A stretch of DNA of 64,000 bases, taken from Conexibacter sp. SYSU D00693. Lineage in GTDB: Bacteria; Actinomycetota; Thermoleophilia; Solirubrobacterales; Solirubrobacteraceae. The position numbers were made by a program, and so were the translations under genes. How positions within the stretch are numbered: position 1 is the stretch's first letter; the number at the start of each line of letters is the position of its first letter. The notes under the pieces were generated by a model. That model did not search any database. It had not been told where the DNA came from and saw only the letters and a list, made by a program, of their open reading frames with translations. The stretch is from NCBI RefSeq assembly GCF_017084525.1, contig NZ_CP070950.1:2418001-2482000 (forward strand), in the 5' to 3' direction. Shown here in pieces: positions 40,024 through 50,666 of the stretch.

Positions 40024-40416
40024 ATGCGGCGGCTCCTCCCGGTCAGCCTCCTCGCCGCCGCCCTCGCCATGGCGGGCTGCGGCAGCGGTCCCGACTACGT
40101 GACGGACCGCGACGGCGTGCTGCGCCTGGAGCTGGACGAGTTCCGGGTGGATCCCGAGTACCTGCGCGTCCGCGAGGGTCGCATTCGCATCATCGCCCGC
40201 AACGTCGGACGGCTGACCCACAACGTCGAGGTGCAGTCGATCGAGGAGGAGGAGACCGCGGAGCCCACGCACTACGTCCGCCTCGACACGATGCACCCGG
40301 GCGAGCAGGCGGCGGACAACGTCACGCTCGGCCCCGGCAAGTACCGGCTGGTCTGCACGATCGGCAACCACGACGACCTCGGCCAGTACGGCGAGCTCGT
40401 CGTCACGCGCCGCTGA
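40024..40416 (+). CDS. Cupredoxin-like lipoprotein
   Basis: A 130-residue protein with a lipobox (LAMAGCGSG) and a single beta-barrel domain. Copper ligands of a type-1 site would be His in LTHNVEV and the pair Cys/His in LVCTIGNHDDLGQYG. The usual C-terminal Met ligand is replaced by Leu or Gln, so the centre may be altered. It pairs with the divergent cytochrome c lipoprotein. Any shared promoter must sit within coding sequence. Confidence 0.8.
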   Translation: MRRLLPVSLLAAALAMAGCGSGPDYVTDRDGVLRLELDEFRVDPEYLRVREGRIRIIARNVGRLTHNVEVQSIEEEETAEPTHYVRLDTMHPGEQAADNVTLGPGKYRLVCTIGNHDDLGQYGELVVTRR

Positions 40417-40453
40417 GCAGGACCCGGCCCGGGGGCGCCGAACCCCACGGGCA

Positions 40454-40547
40454 ACGCGGGCGCCGGCGCACGCGCCGGCCGCCAACCGCTGTCCCAGCGC
40501 GCGGCCGGCGCGACACAACGGCGGCAACCGAGAGCCGGCGCCCGCGT
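40454..40547. repeat. Nested inverted repeats upstream of flavin reductase
   Basis: Outer arms ACGCGGGCGCCGGC (40454-40467 and its complement at 40534-40547) enclose inner arms CGCGCCGGCCGC (40471-40482 and its complement at 40501-40512). All arms are perfect. The structure ends 19 bp before the GTG of the flavin reductase. It could be a terminator of the cupredoxin gene or a regulatory fold. Confidence 0.65.
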
Positions 40548-40566
40548 CCCACTACCCTGCGCCGCA

Positions 40567-41055
40567 GTGGCGGCCACGAGCACCGACCAGGCGCGCTTCC
40601 GCGAGGTCATCGGCCACTTCGCCAGCGGCGTCGCGGTCGTCACGGCCCACGGCTCCGACGGTCCCGCCGGGCTCACGACGAACGCCGTCTCGAGCGTCTC
40701 GCTGGACCCGCTGCTGCTCCTCGTCTGCTTCGAGCGCTCCTCGCGCACCCTGCCCGTCGTGCGGGAGACCGGCCGCTTCGCGGTCAACGTCCTCGCCGCG
40801 GGCCAGGAGGACCTGGCCCGCGTCTTCGCGTCGCGCCGCGTGGCGCGCGAGAAGTTCGAGGGCGTCACGCACGACGTCGCCCACGGGGTCCCCGTGCTCG
40901 ACGGCGCGCTGGCGTGGCTGGCCTGCGACCTGCAGCAGCTGGTCGAGGCGGGCGACCACGTCATCGGCATCGGCGCCGTGACGCAGATGGACGCCCGCGA
41001 CGACCTCGAGCCGCTCGTCTTCTACGCGGGCAGCTACCTGCGCGTCACGCCCTGA
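40567..41055 (+). CDS. Flavin reductase domain protein (FMN-binding split barrel)
   Basis: A 162-residue protein of the flavin reductase-like family (FREVIGHFASGVAVVTAHG, then GLTTNAVSSVSLDPLLLLVCF, then GRFAVNVLAAGQEDLARVFA). Members transfer electrons from NAD(P)H to flavin for a partner monooxygenase, but none is adjacent. The GTG at 40567 is the only good start. The stop overlaps the convergent phoD end by 11 bp. Confidence 0.9.
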   Translation: MAATSTDQARFREVIGHFASGVAVVTAHGSDGPAGLTTNAVSSVSLDPLLLLVCFERSSRTLPVVRETGRFAVNVLAAGQEDLARVFASRRVAREKFEGVTHDVAHGVPVLDGALAWLACDLQQLVEAGDHVIGIGAVTQMDARDDLEPLVFYAGSYLRVTP

Positions 41056-42610
41056 CCGCGCCCGGCTTGCCGCGCTCGGTCACCCACGTCTGCAGCGTGC
41101 GACCGGGGGCGGTGTCGGTCAGCACGGTGTCGACGACCCGGTAGTCCGCGGTGAAGCGCCGCGCGGTCAGCGTGCAGCGGACGTAGCCGTGGTGGTTGTC
41201 CAGCAGCCGGCGGTGCGGGTTGTTGGCGAGGTCGGGGTCCACCTGCGTGCTGAGGGCGCGGTCGCCGCCGGAGGTGATCGACGTGCCGATGAACTCCGTG
41301 GCGACGGGCGCCGCGTCGAGGTGGGCCGGCGAGGGCGGCACGTCGCGGACCTCGTTGACGTGGACGTCGCCCGTGATGACGACGGGGCCGTCGACGGTCG
41401 CCAGCGCGTCGGTCACCCGCTGGCGGTCGGCGGCGTAGCCGTCCCACTTGTCGGGGTTGTGGAAGCGCTTGCGCGCCGGGTCGGCGTCCTGGTCCAGCGG
41501 CGCGACGGGGACCTGCTGGGCGAGCACGTCCCAGGAGGCGCGCGAGCCGGCCAGGCCGCTGCGCAGCCAGTCCAGCTGGTCGGCGCCCAGGATCGTGCGG
41601 CCCTCGCGCAGGGCCTCGGTGCAGAAGCCGCCGTTGGCGTCGGACTCCTGGGGCGGGCAGGCCGGCGGCTGGTCGTCGCGGTGCTGGCGGGTGTCGAGGA
41701 CGTGGAAGGTCGCCATGGCGCCGTAGGAGACGCGGCGGAAGAGCGGCAGGTCCTTGCCGACGGGCCGCTGGGCGCGGCGCAGCGGCATGTGCTCCCAGTA
41801 GGCCTGGTAGGCCGCGGCGCGGCGGGCGGCGAAGACGTCGACCGGGCTGTCGGGGTCGGCCTCGAGGTCGGCGTAGTTGTTCTGCACCTCGTGGTCGTCC
41901 CAGGTCACGAGCCACGGCGCGACCGCGTGGGCGGCCTGGAGGTGCGGGTCGGTCTTGTACTGCGCGTGGCGCACGCGGTAGTCGCTGAGCGTCTTGATCT
42001 CCGCGGCGGGGGCGTGGGCGCGCGGGCCGGTGCCGCCGGCGCCCTCGTAGATGTAGTCGCCGAGGTGCACGACGAGGTCGAGCTCCTGCTGGGCCATGTC
42101 GCGGTAGGCGGCGTACTGGCCGGCCGGGAAGTTCTGGCAGCTCGCGAAGGCGAAGGTCATCGGCCGCCGCGCGCCGGCCACCGGCGCCGTCTTCGTCCGG
42201 CCGACCGGGCTGACGTCCCCGCCGACCTTGAAGCGGAAGAAGTACTCGCGGTCGGCGCTGAGGCCGTCGGCCTCGACGTGCACCGTGTGCGCCTCCTCGG
42301 GCCGCGCGACGGCGGTGCCCTGGCGCAGGACCTTGCGGAAGCCCGCGTCGGGCGCGATCTCCCAGCGGACCGGCACCGCCTGCGCGGGCATCCCGCCGCT
42401 GCCGTCGAGCGCGAGCGGGTCCGGCGCCAGCCGCGTCCACAGCACGACCGAGTGCGCCCACGGGTCGCCCGACGCGACGCCGAGGGAGAACGGGTCGGCG
42501 GCGAAGCTCGCGCCGCGAGCGAGCTGGACGCCGGGGAGGAAGAGCGCGGTGGCACCGGCGCCGCCGGCGAGGAGGAGGTGGCGGCGGGAGAGGCGGGTCT
42601 GGTCGGCCAT
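41045..42610 (-). CDS. phoD: PhoD-like alkaline phosphatase/phosphodiesterase
   Basis: A 521-residue Tat-exported metallophosphatase. The N-terminus carries a twin-arginine signal (RLSRRHLLLAGGAGATALF). An N-terminal beta domain (FSLGVASGDPWAHSVVLWTRL) is followed by the catalytic domain: LVVHLGDYIYEG, VTWDDHEVQNNY, GPVVITGDVHVNE and EFIGTSITSGGD. The PhoD family hydrolyses phosphodiesters and phosphomonoesters outside the cell, using Ca and Fe. ATG 42619 is an alternative start. No Pho box was identified upstream. Confidence 0.93.
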   Translation of the reverse strand: MADQTRLSRRHLLLAGGAGATALFLPGVQLARGASFAADPFSLGVASGDPWAHSVVLWTRLAPDPLALDGSGGMPAQAVPVRWEIAPDAGFRKVLRQGTAVARPEEAHTVHVEADGLSADREYFFRFKVGGDVSPVGRTKTAPVAGARRPMTFAFASCQNFPAGQYAAYRDMAQQELDLVVHLGDYIYEGAGGTGPRAHAPAAEIKTLSDYRVRHAQYKTDPHLQAAHAVAPWLVTWDDHEVQNNYADLEADPDSPVDVFAARRAAAYQAYWEHMPLRRAQRPVGKDLPLFRRVSYGAMATFHVLDTRQHRDDQPPACPPQESDANGGFCTEALREGRTILGADQLDWLRSGLAGSRASWDVLAQQVPVAPLDQDADPARKRFHNPDKWDGYAADRQRVTDALATVDGPVVITGDVHVNEVRDVPPSPAHLDAAPVATEFIGTSITSGGDRALSTQVDPDLANNPHRRLLDNHHGYVRCTLTARRFTADYRVVDTVLTDTAPGRTLQTWVTERGKPGAVRA

Positions 42611-42755
42611 GGGCCGCATGCGAGCGGCCCGGGACGTTCACGTGGTTTGCGGGGGTGTGAACCGTCCTGGGTGGGACCGGGGTGGTTTCAGGCGGGCCGC
42701 CAAGGGGGTCGAGGGCGCCCACCTCCCACCACCTCCTTCGCGCCTACCCCGCGCC

Positions 42756-42798
42756 GCGTGACGCCTCGTGCAGCCATGACATGCACGAGGCGTCACGC
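42756..42798. terminator. 17-bp hairpin between the 42826 gene and phoD
   Basis: A perfect 17-bp stem, GCGTGACGCCTCGTGCA and its complement, around a 9-nt loop. It lies 27 bp beyond the stop of the membrane protein gene (minus strand) and upstream of phoD. It is probably that gene's terminator. Confidence 0.7.
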
Positions 42799-42825
42799 AC
42801 CGCAGCGCCTACCCCTCGGACCGCG

Positions 42826-43269
42826 CTAGACCGTCGGGAACACCCGCGCCGCCAGGAACGCCGTGACGAGCGCCGCGGCCACCATCACGCCCAGCTCGCG
42901 CCGCAGGATCGCGGCGACGATCGTCCGCTGGGCGATGTCGTCGAGCTCCCCGACCGCCTGTGCGTCCGGGAGGCCGCGGGCCTCCAGCACCTGCTCGGCC
43001 GACGCGATCCGCAGCTGCTCGGCCACGAACCCGACACCGACCGGGAGCAGGACGTAGAGCCAGAACAGGCCGTCGTCGGGTTCGAAGCCGAACGCCGCGA
43101 ACAGCCCCGCGAGCATCGCGGAGAGGCCCGCCACGACCTGCGCGCCGCGGATGAGGGGCCAGATCCAGCGCGCCGTGTCCACCCGCCACCACAGCCATGC
43201 ACCGGCCAGGCCGGCGGTCGCGTTCGTGACGAGCACCGCGGCGGCGGCGACCTCGACGGCGGTCTTCAC
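42826..43269 (-). CDS. Membrane protein of unknown function, divergent from nuoA
   Basis: A 147-residue protein with four hydrophobic segments (VAAAAVLVTNATAGLAGAWLWW, AQVVAGLSAMLAGLFAAFG, LFWLYVLLPVGVGFVAEQL and a last VMVAAALVTAFLAARVF). A conserved-looking charged stretch (LPDAQAVGELDDIAQRTIVAAILRRE) separates the last two. I cannot name the family. It starts 61 bp from the nuo operon, facing away. Confidence 0.7.
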   Translation of the reverse strand: MKTAVEVAAAAVLVTNATAGLAGAWLWWRVDTARWIWPLIRGAQVVAGLSAMLAGLFAAFGFEPDDGLFWLYVLLPVGVGFVAEQLRIASAEQVLEARGLPDAQAVGELDDIAQRTIVAAILRRELGVMVAAALVTAFLAARVFPTV

Positions 43270-43330
43270 TGTCTCGTGCTCCCTGACACTTTGTGGCTGG
43301 TCGGCACAAGCCCGTGGTAGAACGCAGTCA

Positions 43331-43696
43331 GTGCTGCGCTCCTACCTGCCCGCCCTCGTCTTCATCGCGCTCGGTGCGGGCGTGGGATCGCTCTTCGCCG
43401 GACTGAACCGGCTCTTCGGCTACCGCAACAAGCGCAAGCCGACCACCTACCGCGACGACCCGTACGAGTGCGGTCTCCCCTCGGAGATCCAGCAGGGCTT
43501 CCGCTTCGGGATCAGCTTCTACCTGATCGCGATGCTCTTCATCCTGTTCGACATCGAGGTCGTCTTCCTCTACCCCGTGGCCGTCCAGCTGAAGGAGTTC
43601 GGGACCTTCGCCCTGGTCGAGCTCTCGGTCTTCATCGCCCTGCTCCTCGTCGCCTTCGTGTACGTCTGGCGTCGAGGTGCCCTCGAGTGGCGCTAG
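43331..43696 (+). CDS. nuoA: NADH-quinone oxidoreductase subunit A
   Basis: A 121-residue three-helix membrane subunit of complex I. The diagnostic segment DDPYECGLPSEIQQGFRFGISFYLIAMLFILFDIEVVFLYP is present in overlapping parts: the ECG cysteine loop near the quinone site and the FDIEV motif. The GTG at 43331 is the start. It is the first gene of a nine-gene run; a TAGAAC -10-like element just upstream suggests a short or absent leader. Confidence 0.96.
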   Translation: MLRSYLPALVFIALGAGVGSLFAGLNRLFGYRNKRKPTTYRDDPYECGLPSEIQQGFRFGISFYLIAMLFILFDIEVVFLYPVAVQLKEFGTFALVELSVFIALLLVAFVYVWRRGALEWR

Positions 43697-43708
43697 AAAG
43701 AGTCGTCG

Positions 43709-44381
<673 letters not shown>

Positions 44382-44389
<8 letters not shown>

Positions 44390-44891
44390 CGCCACCGGCC
44401 TCGAGCTGCTCGCCGGCGAGCTGCACGACGCGGTCAGCGACTGCGTCGTCGACACCACGCACTTCCGCGGCAAGGGCGCCGTCGAGGTCCAGGCCCAGTC
44501 GATCGTCGAGGTCCTCGAGGCGCTGCGCGCCAAGGGCTTCGACTTCCTCGCCTCGGTCCACGGCGTCGACTACCACCCGCACGAGCCGCGCCTGGGCGTC
44601 CACTACGAGCTGCTGGACATGCGCGGCCTGGACCGCCTGACGGTGAAGCTCCGCGTCTCGACCGAGGCGCCGCGCGTCCCCTCCGTGACGCCCCGGTGGC
44701 CGACCGCCGACCACCAGGAGCGCGAGGTCTACGACTTGTTCGGCGTCGAGTTCGAGGGCCACCCGGACCTGCGCCGCATCCTCATGCCCGAGGACTACGA
44801 GGGCTTCCCGCAGCGCCGCGACTTCCCCGTCGGCGGCGAGCCGGTCCTCTTCACCTACAACCAGACCAAGGGCACGGACTACACCCAGTGA
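44382..44891 (+). CDS. nuoC: NADH-quinone oxidoreductase subunit C
   Basis: A 169-residue 30-kDa-type subunit of the connecting module. The family signature [20 protein letters not shown] then [18 protein letters not shown] is present. It starts at GTG inside the end of nuoB, and its TGA overlaps the GTG of nuoD (GTGA), so translation is coupled. It is not fused to nuoD, unlike in E. coli. Confidence 0.96.
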
Positions 44892-46168
44892 GCACCACCG
44901 AGCCCGGCACCGACCTGCAGGCCGCCCGCACGGCCTACCGCGAGATGGAGGAGAGCATCGACCTCTCCGCCCAGCTCCACCCCGTCGGCGAGGCGGACCT
45001 CGAGTCCGAGCTGCTGACGCTCAACATGGGTCCGCACCACCCGGCCACCCACGGGGTGCTGCGGCTCCTGGTCACGCTCGAGGGCGAGGTCGTCCGCGAC
45101 CTCAAGCCCATCATCGGCTACGTCCACACCGGCATCGAGAAGACCGCCGAGGACAAGAGCTACTGGAAGGCCATCCCCGTCATCGAGCGGATGGACTACC
45201 TGGCGTACTTCTTCAACGCCTACGCCTACTGCGGCGCGGTGGAGACGCTGCTCGAGCTCGAGGTGCCCAAGCGCGCGCAGTACCTGCGCGTGATCCACAT
45301 GGAGCTCAACCGGATCATGAGCCACCTCGTGTGGCTCGGGACGAGCGCGCTGGACCTCGGCGCGATCTCGATGTTCTGGTACTGCTTCCGCGAGCGCGAG
45401 GCGATCCTCGACCTCTTCGAGTACTCGACCGGCGCGCGCATGCACACGCGCTACATCCAGGTCGGCGGCGTGATGGACGAGCCGCCGCGCGGGTGGGCCG
45501 AGAAGACGCTGGCCTTCGCCCAGGCGATGCACGAGCGCGTGGACCAGTACGGCGCGCTGCTCAACAAGAACGAGATCCTGCTCCAGCGCCTGCGCGGCGT
45601 CTGCCCACTGCCCGAGGAGACGCTGCTCGAGCTCGGCGTCACCGGCCCGCTGCTGCGCGCCGCCGGCAACCCGTGGGACCTGCGCAAGGCGATGCCGTAC
45701 TGCTCCTACGAGGACTTCGACTTCAAGATCCCGGTCGGCACGCAGGGCGACAACTACGACCGCTACGCCGTGCGCCTGCAGGAGATGAAGGAGTCGGCCA
45801 GGATCATCGAGCAGGCCATCCAGGGCCTGCCCGAGGGCCGGCACATCTCCGACGACCGCAAGGTCGCGCTGCCGCCGCGCCATGAGCTCGCCACCTCGAT
45901 GGAGGCGCTCATCCACCACTTCAAGCTCGTCACCGAGGGCTACCGGGTCCCGCCGGGCGAGGTCTACTTCCCGATCGAGGGCCCGCGCGGCGAGTACGGG
46001 TGCTTCGTGCGCTCGGACGGCTCGTCCAAGCCGGCGCGCGTGCACATGCGCGACCCCTCCTTCGTGAACCTGCAGTCGACCTCGGCGATGACGAAGGACG
46101 CCTACATCGCGGACCTCATCGCGACGCTGGCGATGATGGACCCGGTGCTCGGAGGGATCGACCGCTAG
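44888..46168 (+). CDS. nuoD: NADH-quinone oxidoreductase subunit D
   Basis: A 426-residue 49-kDa-type subunit that forms the quinone pocket with NuoB and NuoH. Key parts are NMGPHHPATHGVLRLL with the quinone-site His, IGYVHTGIEKTAEDK, and GGVMDEPPRGW; the C-terminal EGPRGEYGCFVRSDGS and MDPVLGGIDR are typical. The GTG at 44888 overlaps the nuoC stop. The nuoE ATG follows directly. Confidence 0.97.
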   Translation: MSTTEPGTDLQAARTAYREMEESIDLSAQLHPVGEADLESELLTLNMGPHHPATHGVLRLLVTLEGEVVRDLKPIIGYVHTGIEKTAEDKSYWKAIPVIERMDYLAYFFNAYAYCGAVETLLELEVPKRAQYLRVIHMELNRIMSHLVWLGTSALDLGAISMFWYCFREREAILDLFEYSTGARMHTRYIQVGGVMDEPPRGWAEKTLAFAQAMHERVDQYGALLNKNEILLQRLRGVCPLPEETLLELGVTGPLLRAAGNPWDLRKAMPYCSYEDFDFKIPVGTQGDNYDRYAVRLQEMKESARIIEQAIQGLPEGRHISDDRKVALPPRHELATSMEALIHHFKLVTEGYRVPPGEVYFPIEGPRGEYGCFVRSDGSSKPARVHMRDPSFVNLQSTSAMTKDAYIADLIATLAMMDPVLGGIDR

Positions 46169-46833
46169 ATGGCCACCACGGACGGCTTCGAGGACGGGCT
46201 CGGCCCGGTCCGCCGCTTCGCCCACGGCTCCCGCGTCCCCGGCTGGGACGACGCGGTCGACCTGACCAAGGACCCGCAGGGCATCCCGGACGCGGTCGCG
46301 ACCGAGGTCCCGCCCGCGCTGCGCGAGCGCATCGAGCTGCTCGTCGAGCGCTACCCCGACAAGCGCTCCGCCGCGATCCCCGCCATGGCCGCCGCCCAGG
46401 AGGTCCACGGCTGGATGTCACCGACCGCCTTCCGGCAGGTCGCCGCCGTCCTCCAGGTCACCCCCGCCTACCTCGTCTCCGTCGCGAGCTTCTACGACAT
46501 GCTCGACACCGAGCCCCGCGGCTCGCGGCGCGTCTACGTCTGCACGAACATCTCGTGCTCCCTGCGCGGCGGGCGCAAGCTGCTCGGTGAGCTGCAGGAG
46601 GCCCTCGAGGGCGCCGACGACGTGCAGGTGCGGCCCTTCGAGTGCCTGGGGGCGTGCGACATCGCGCCGATGGCCTCGGTCGAGGGCGTCTTCGTCGGCC
46701 CCATCGACGACGGCGAGGTGGGCGAGCTGGCCGAGCAGATCCGCGCCGGCGCCGACCCCCTCCCGGCCAAGCAGCTCGTCAAGCGCGCCTCGGTCGACCC
46801 CTCCGCGAACACGAAGGACTGGAGCTCGCAGCC

Positions 46834-46837
<4 letters not shown>
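46169..46837 (+). CDS. nuoE: NADH-quinone oxidoreductase subunit E
   Basis: A 222-residue 24-kDa-type subunit with the N1a [2Fe-2S] cluster: ligands in YVCTNISCSLRGG and ECLGACDIAPMA. The N-terminal helical bundle (RYPDKRSAAIPAMAAAQEVHGWM) contacts NuoF. The start abuts the nuoD stop without a gap, and the end overlaps nuoF by 4 bp (GTGA). The roughly 50-residue N-terminal extension before the family core is not conserved. Confidence 0.96.
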
Positions 46838-48156
<1,319 letters not shown>

Positions 48157-48176
48157 TGCCCCGCCCCGAGGTCAAG

Positions 48177-50666
48177 ATGGTCACCCTCTCGATCGACGGT
48201 CGAGAGGTGCAGGCCCCCGAGAACGCGATGCTCGTCGACGGCGCCAAGTACGGCGACGTCGAGATCCCGGTCTTCTGCTACGAGCCCAAGCTCGGCGCGC
48301 CGGTCGGCGCCTGCCGCATGTGCCTCGTCGAGATCGAGGGCATCCCGAAGCTCCAGACCGCGTGCTCCACGCCGGTCAAGGACGGCATGGTCGTCCACAC
48401 CCAGACCGACCGCGTCAAGCAGGCCCAGCAGGCCGTCGTCGAGTTCCTGCTGATCAACCACCCGCTGGACTGCCCGGTCTGCGACAAGGGCGGCGAGTGC
48501 CCCCTGCAGGACATCTCCTTCGGCTGGGGCGGCGGGCGCTCGCGCTTCATCGAGCCCAAGCGCCACTTCCAGAAGCCGCTGGCGCTGTCGCCGCTCATCG
48601 CGATCGACCGCGAGCGCTGCATCCTCTGCTACCGCTGCGTGCGCTTCTCGCAGGAGGTCTCCGAGGACTACCAGCTCGTCTTCCAGGAGCGCGGGGCCCA
48701 CACGTTCGTCGGCACGTTCGACGGCCACCCCTACGTCGCGCCGTTCAGCGGCAACATCGTCGAGCTGTGCCCGGTGGGCGCGCTCACGTCGCAGCCCTAC
48801 CGCTTCCGCGCCCGCCCGTGGGACATCGAGACGGCGGGCTCGGTCTGCACGCTGTGCCCGTCGCAGTGCAACGTCCAGTTCACCGTCCGCGACGAGCGCG
48901 TCCTGCGCGTCAACTCGCGCGACCACGACGGCGTCGACGACGGCTGGCTGTGCGACAAGGGCCGCTTCGGCTACCAGTCCGTGCACGTCGACGAGCGCAT
49001 CACGCGCCCGATGGTGCGCGACGGCGGCGAGCTGCGCGAGGTCTCCTGGGAGCGCGCGCTGGACGACGCGGCCGCGGCGCTCAAGCGCGCGGGCTCGCGT
49101 GCGGCGGCGCTCGTCGGCGGCGAGGCCACCAACGAGGAGGGCTTCCTCGTCCAGCGCATCGTCCGCGAGGCGCTGGGCTCCCCCGACCTGGACTCGCGCA
49201 CGCACGAGACGGTCTCCCGCGAGGCACTGGCCGCGCTGCACGCGCCGGCGCTCCAGGCGTCGGTCCCGGACCTCGAGTTCGCCCACGCGGTGCTCGTCCT
49301 CGGCACCGAGCCGGTCGACGAGTCGCCGATCCTCGACCTGCGCCTGCGCAAGGGCGTGCGCCGCCGCGGCGTGCAGCTCGCCGTCGCCACGGCGCGCCCG
49401 TCGTCGCTGGACCCCAACGCGAAGGCGATCGCCCGCTTCGCCCCCGGGGGCGAGGGCGCGTTCGTCGAGGCGCTGGCCGCCGCGATGTTCGGCGGCGACG
49501 TCGACGGCCCGGCCGCCCGTGCGGGTGCGGCGCCCGAGGCCGTCGCGGGCATCGCCGAGCTCCTGCGCACCGCTGGTGAGGACCTCGTCGTCCTCTACGG
49601 CGAGCGCGTGCTGCGCGGCGGCGACGCCGTGGCCGCCGCCCTGCTGAAGGTCGCCGGCGGGCTCAACGTCCGCGACCGCGAGGGCGCCGGCCTGCTCGCC
49701 GTCCCGGCCGCGACGAACGCGCGCGGCCTGCGCGAGGTGGGCGTCCTGCCGGACGCCGGCCCGGGCCTCGGCGCGATCGCCGCGCCCGGCCGTGGGGCCG
49801 CCGGCATCGCCGCGGCCGCGGCGGGCGGCGAGGTCCCGGCCCTGTGGCTCGTGGGCAGCGACCCGCTCGTCTCGCACGACGACCGCCGCACCTGGGAGCA
49901 GGCGCTCGAGCGGACCACCACCGTCATCGCCCACGCCGGCTTCCTCACCGAGGGGCTGCGCGACCACGCGACGATCGTCTTCCCGGCCGACAGCTACGCG
50001 GAGAAGGAGGGCACGGTCGTGCACCCCGACGGCCGCGTCCAGCGCCTGCGGCCGTCGATCGCCCGCCAGGGCCAGGTCCGGCCGGGCTGGTGGGTGCTCA
50101 AGGAGCTCGCCGAGCGCCTCGGCCTCGACCTGCGCGCGTGGCACGGCCCCGCCGTCTCCCAGCAGGTCTTCGACGCCGTCCCGTTCTACGCCGGGCTGAC
50201 GCTCGACGTGCTGGGCGGCAAGGGCGCGCGCTGGCCCGAGGGCGAGGCCGCCGCGGCGTGGCCCGAGGCCGACGCCCCGTCGGTCTCGTCGACCACGGAC
50301 GCGGTGCCGTCGGCCAACGGCCGCCTGCGCCTCGGCACCTTCCGCTCGATCTGGGCGGGCCCGGAGGTCGAGGTCTCCCCCGCGCTGAAGTTCCTCGTCC
50401 CCAAGCCGCGCGCCGAGCTGTCGCCCGACGACGCCCGCCGCCTGGGCATCGCCGACGGCGAGCGCGTGACCGTCGGCGGCGTCCACGCCACGGCGGCGGT
50501 CCGGGCGACCGTGCCGGCCGGCAGCGTCTTCGTCGAGGGCAACCGCATCAGCGGCCCGCTGGTCGAGGTCGCCGGGCGCGCCGACTGGAAGGTGCCCGCG
50601 GGCGCCGCGGCCGCCCTCGGGGCGGACGACGCACCGAGCGCCGAGCAGGCAGGATCCGAGGCGTGA
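48177..50666 (+). CDS. nuoG: NADH-quinone oxidoreductase subunit G
   Basis: An 829-residue subunit with the N-terminal ferredoxin domain (VFCYEPKLGAPVGACRMCLVE), the His-Cys cluster loop (DCPVCDKGGECPLQD), two further cluster sites (RCILCYRCVRF, ELCPVGAL) and the extra CTLCPSQCNVQF site near residue 225. A molybdopterin-oxidoreductase-like middle follows. ATG 48177 with GAGG five bases upstream is preferred; GTG 48156, which overlaps the nuoF stop, is possible. The terminal Ala/Gly-rich part is variable. Confidence 0.95.
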   Translation: MVTLSIDGREVQAPENAMLVDGAKYGDVEIPVFCYEPKLGAPVGACRMCLVEIEGIPKLQTACSTPVKDGMVVHTQTDRVKQAQQAVVEFLLINHPLDCPVCDKGGECPLQDISFGWGGGRSRFIEPKRHFQKPLALSPLIAIDRERCILCYRCVRFSQEVSEDYQLVFQERGAHTFVGTFDGHPYVAPFSGNIVELCPVGALTSQPYRFRARPWDIETAGSVCTLCPSQCNVQFTVRDERVLRVNSRDHDGVDDGWLCDKGRFGYQSVHVDERITRPMVRDGGELREVSWERALDDAAAALKRAGSRAAALVGGEATNEEGFLVQRIVREALGSPDLDSRTHETVSREALAALHAPALQASVPDLEFAHAVLVLGTEPVDESPILDLRLRKGVRRRGVQLAVATARPSSLDPNAKAIARFAPGGEGAFVEALAAAMFGGDVDGPAARAGAAPEAVAGIAELLRTAGEDLVVLYGERVLRGGDAVAAALLKVAGGLNVRDREGAGLLAVPAATNARGLREVGVLPDAGPGLGAIAAPGRGAAGIAAAAAGGEVPALWLVGSDPLVSHDDRRTWEQALERTTTVIAHAGFLTEGLRDHATIVFPADSYAEKEGTVVHPDGRVQRLRPSIARQGQVRPGWWVLKELAERLGLDLRAWHGPAVSQQVFDAVPFYAGLTLDVLGGKGARWPEGEAAAAWPEADAPSVSSTTDAVPSANGRLRLGTFRSIWAGPEVEVSPALKFLVPKPRAELSPDDARRLGIADGERVTVGGVHATAAVRATVPAGSVFVEGNRISGPLVEVAGRADWKVPAGAAAALGADDAPSAEQAGSEA

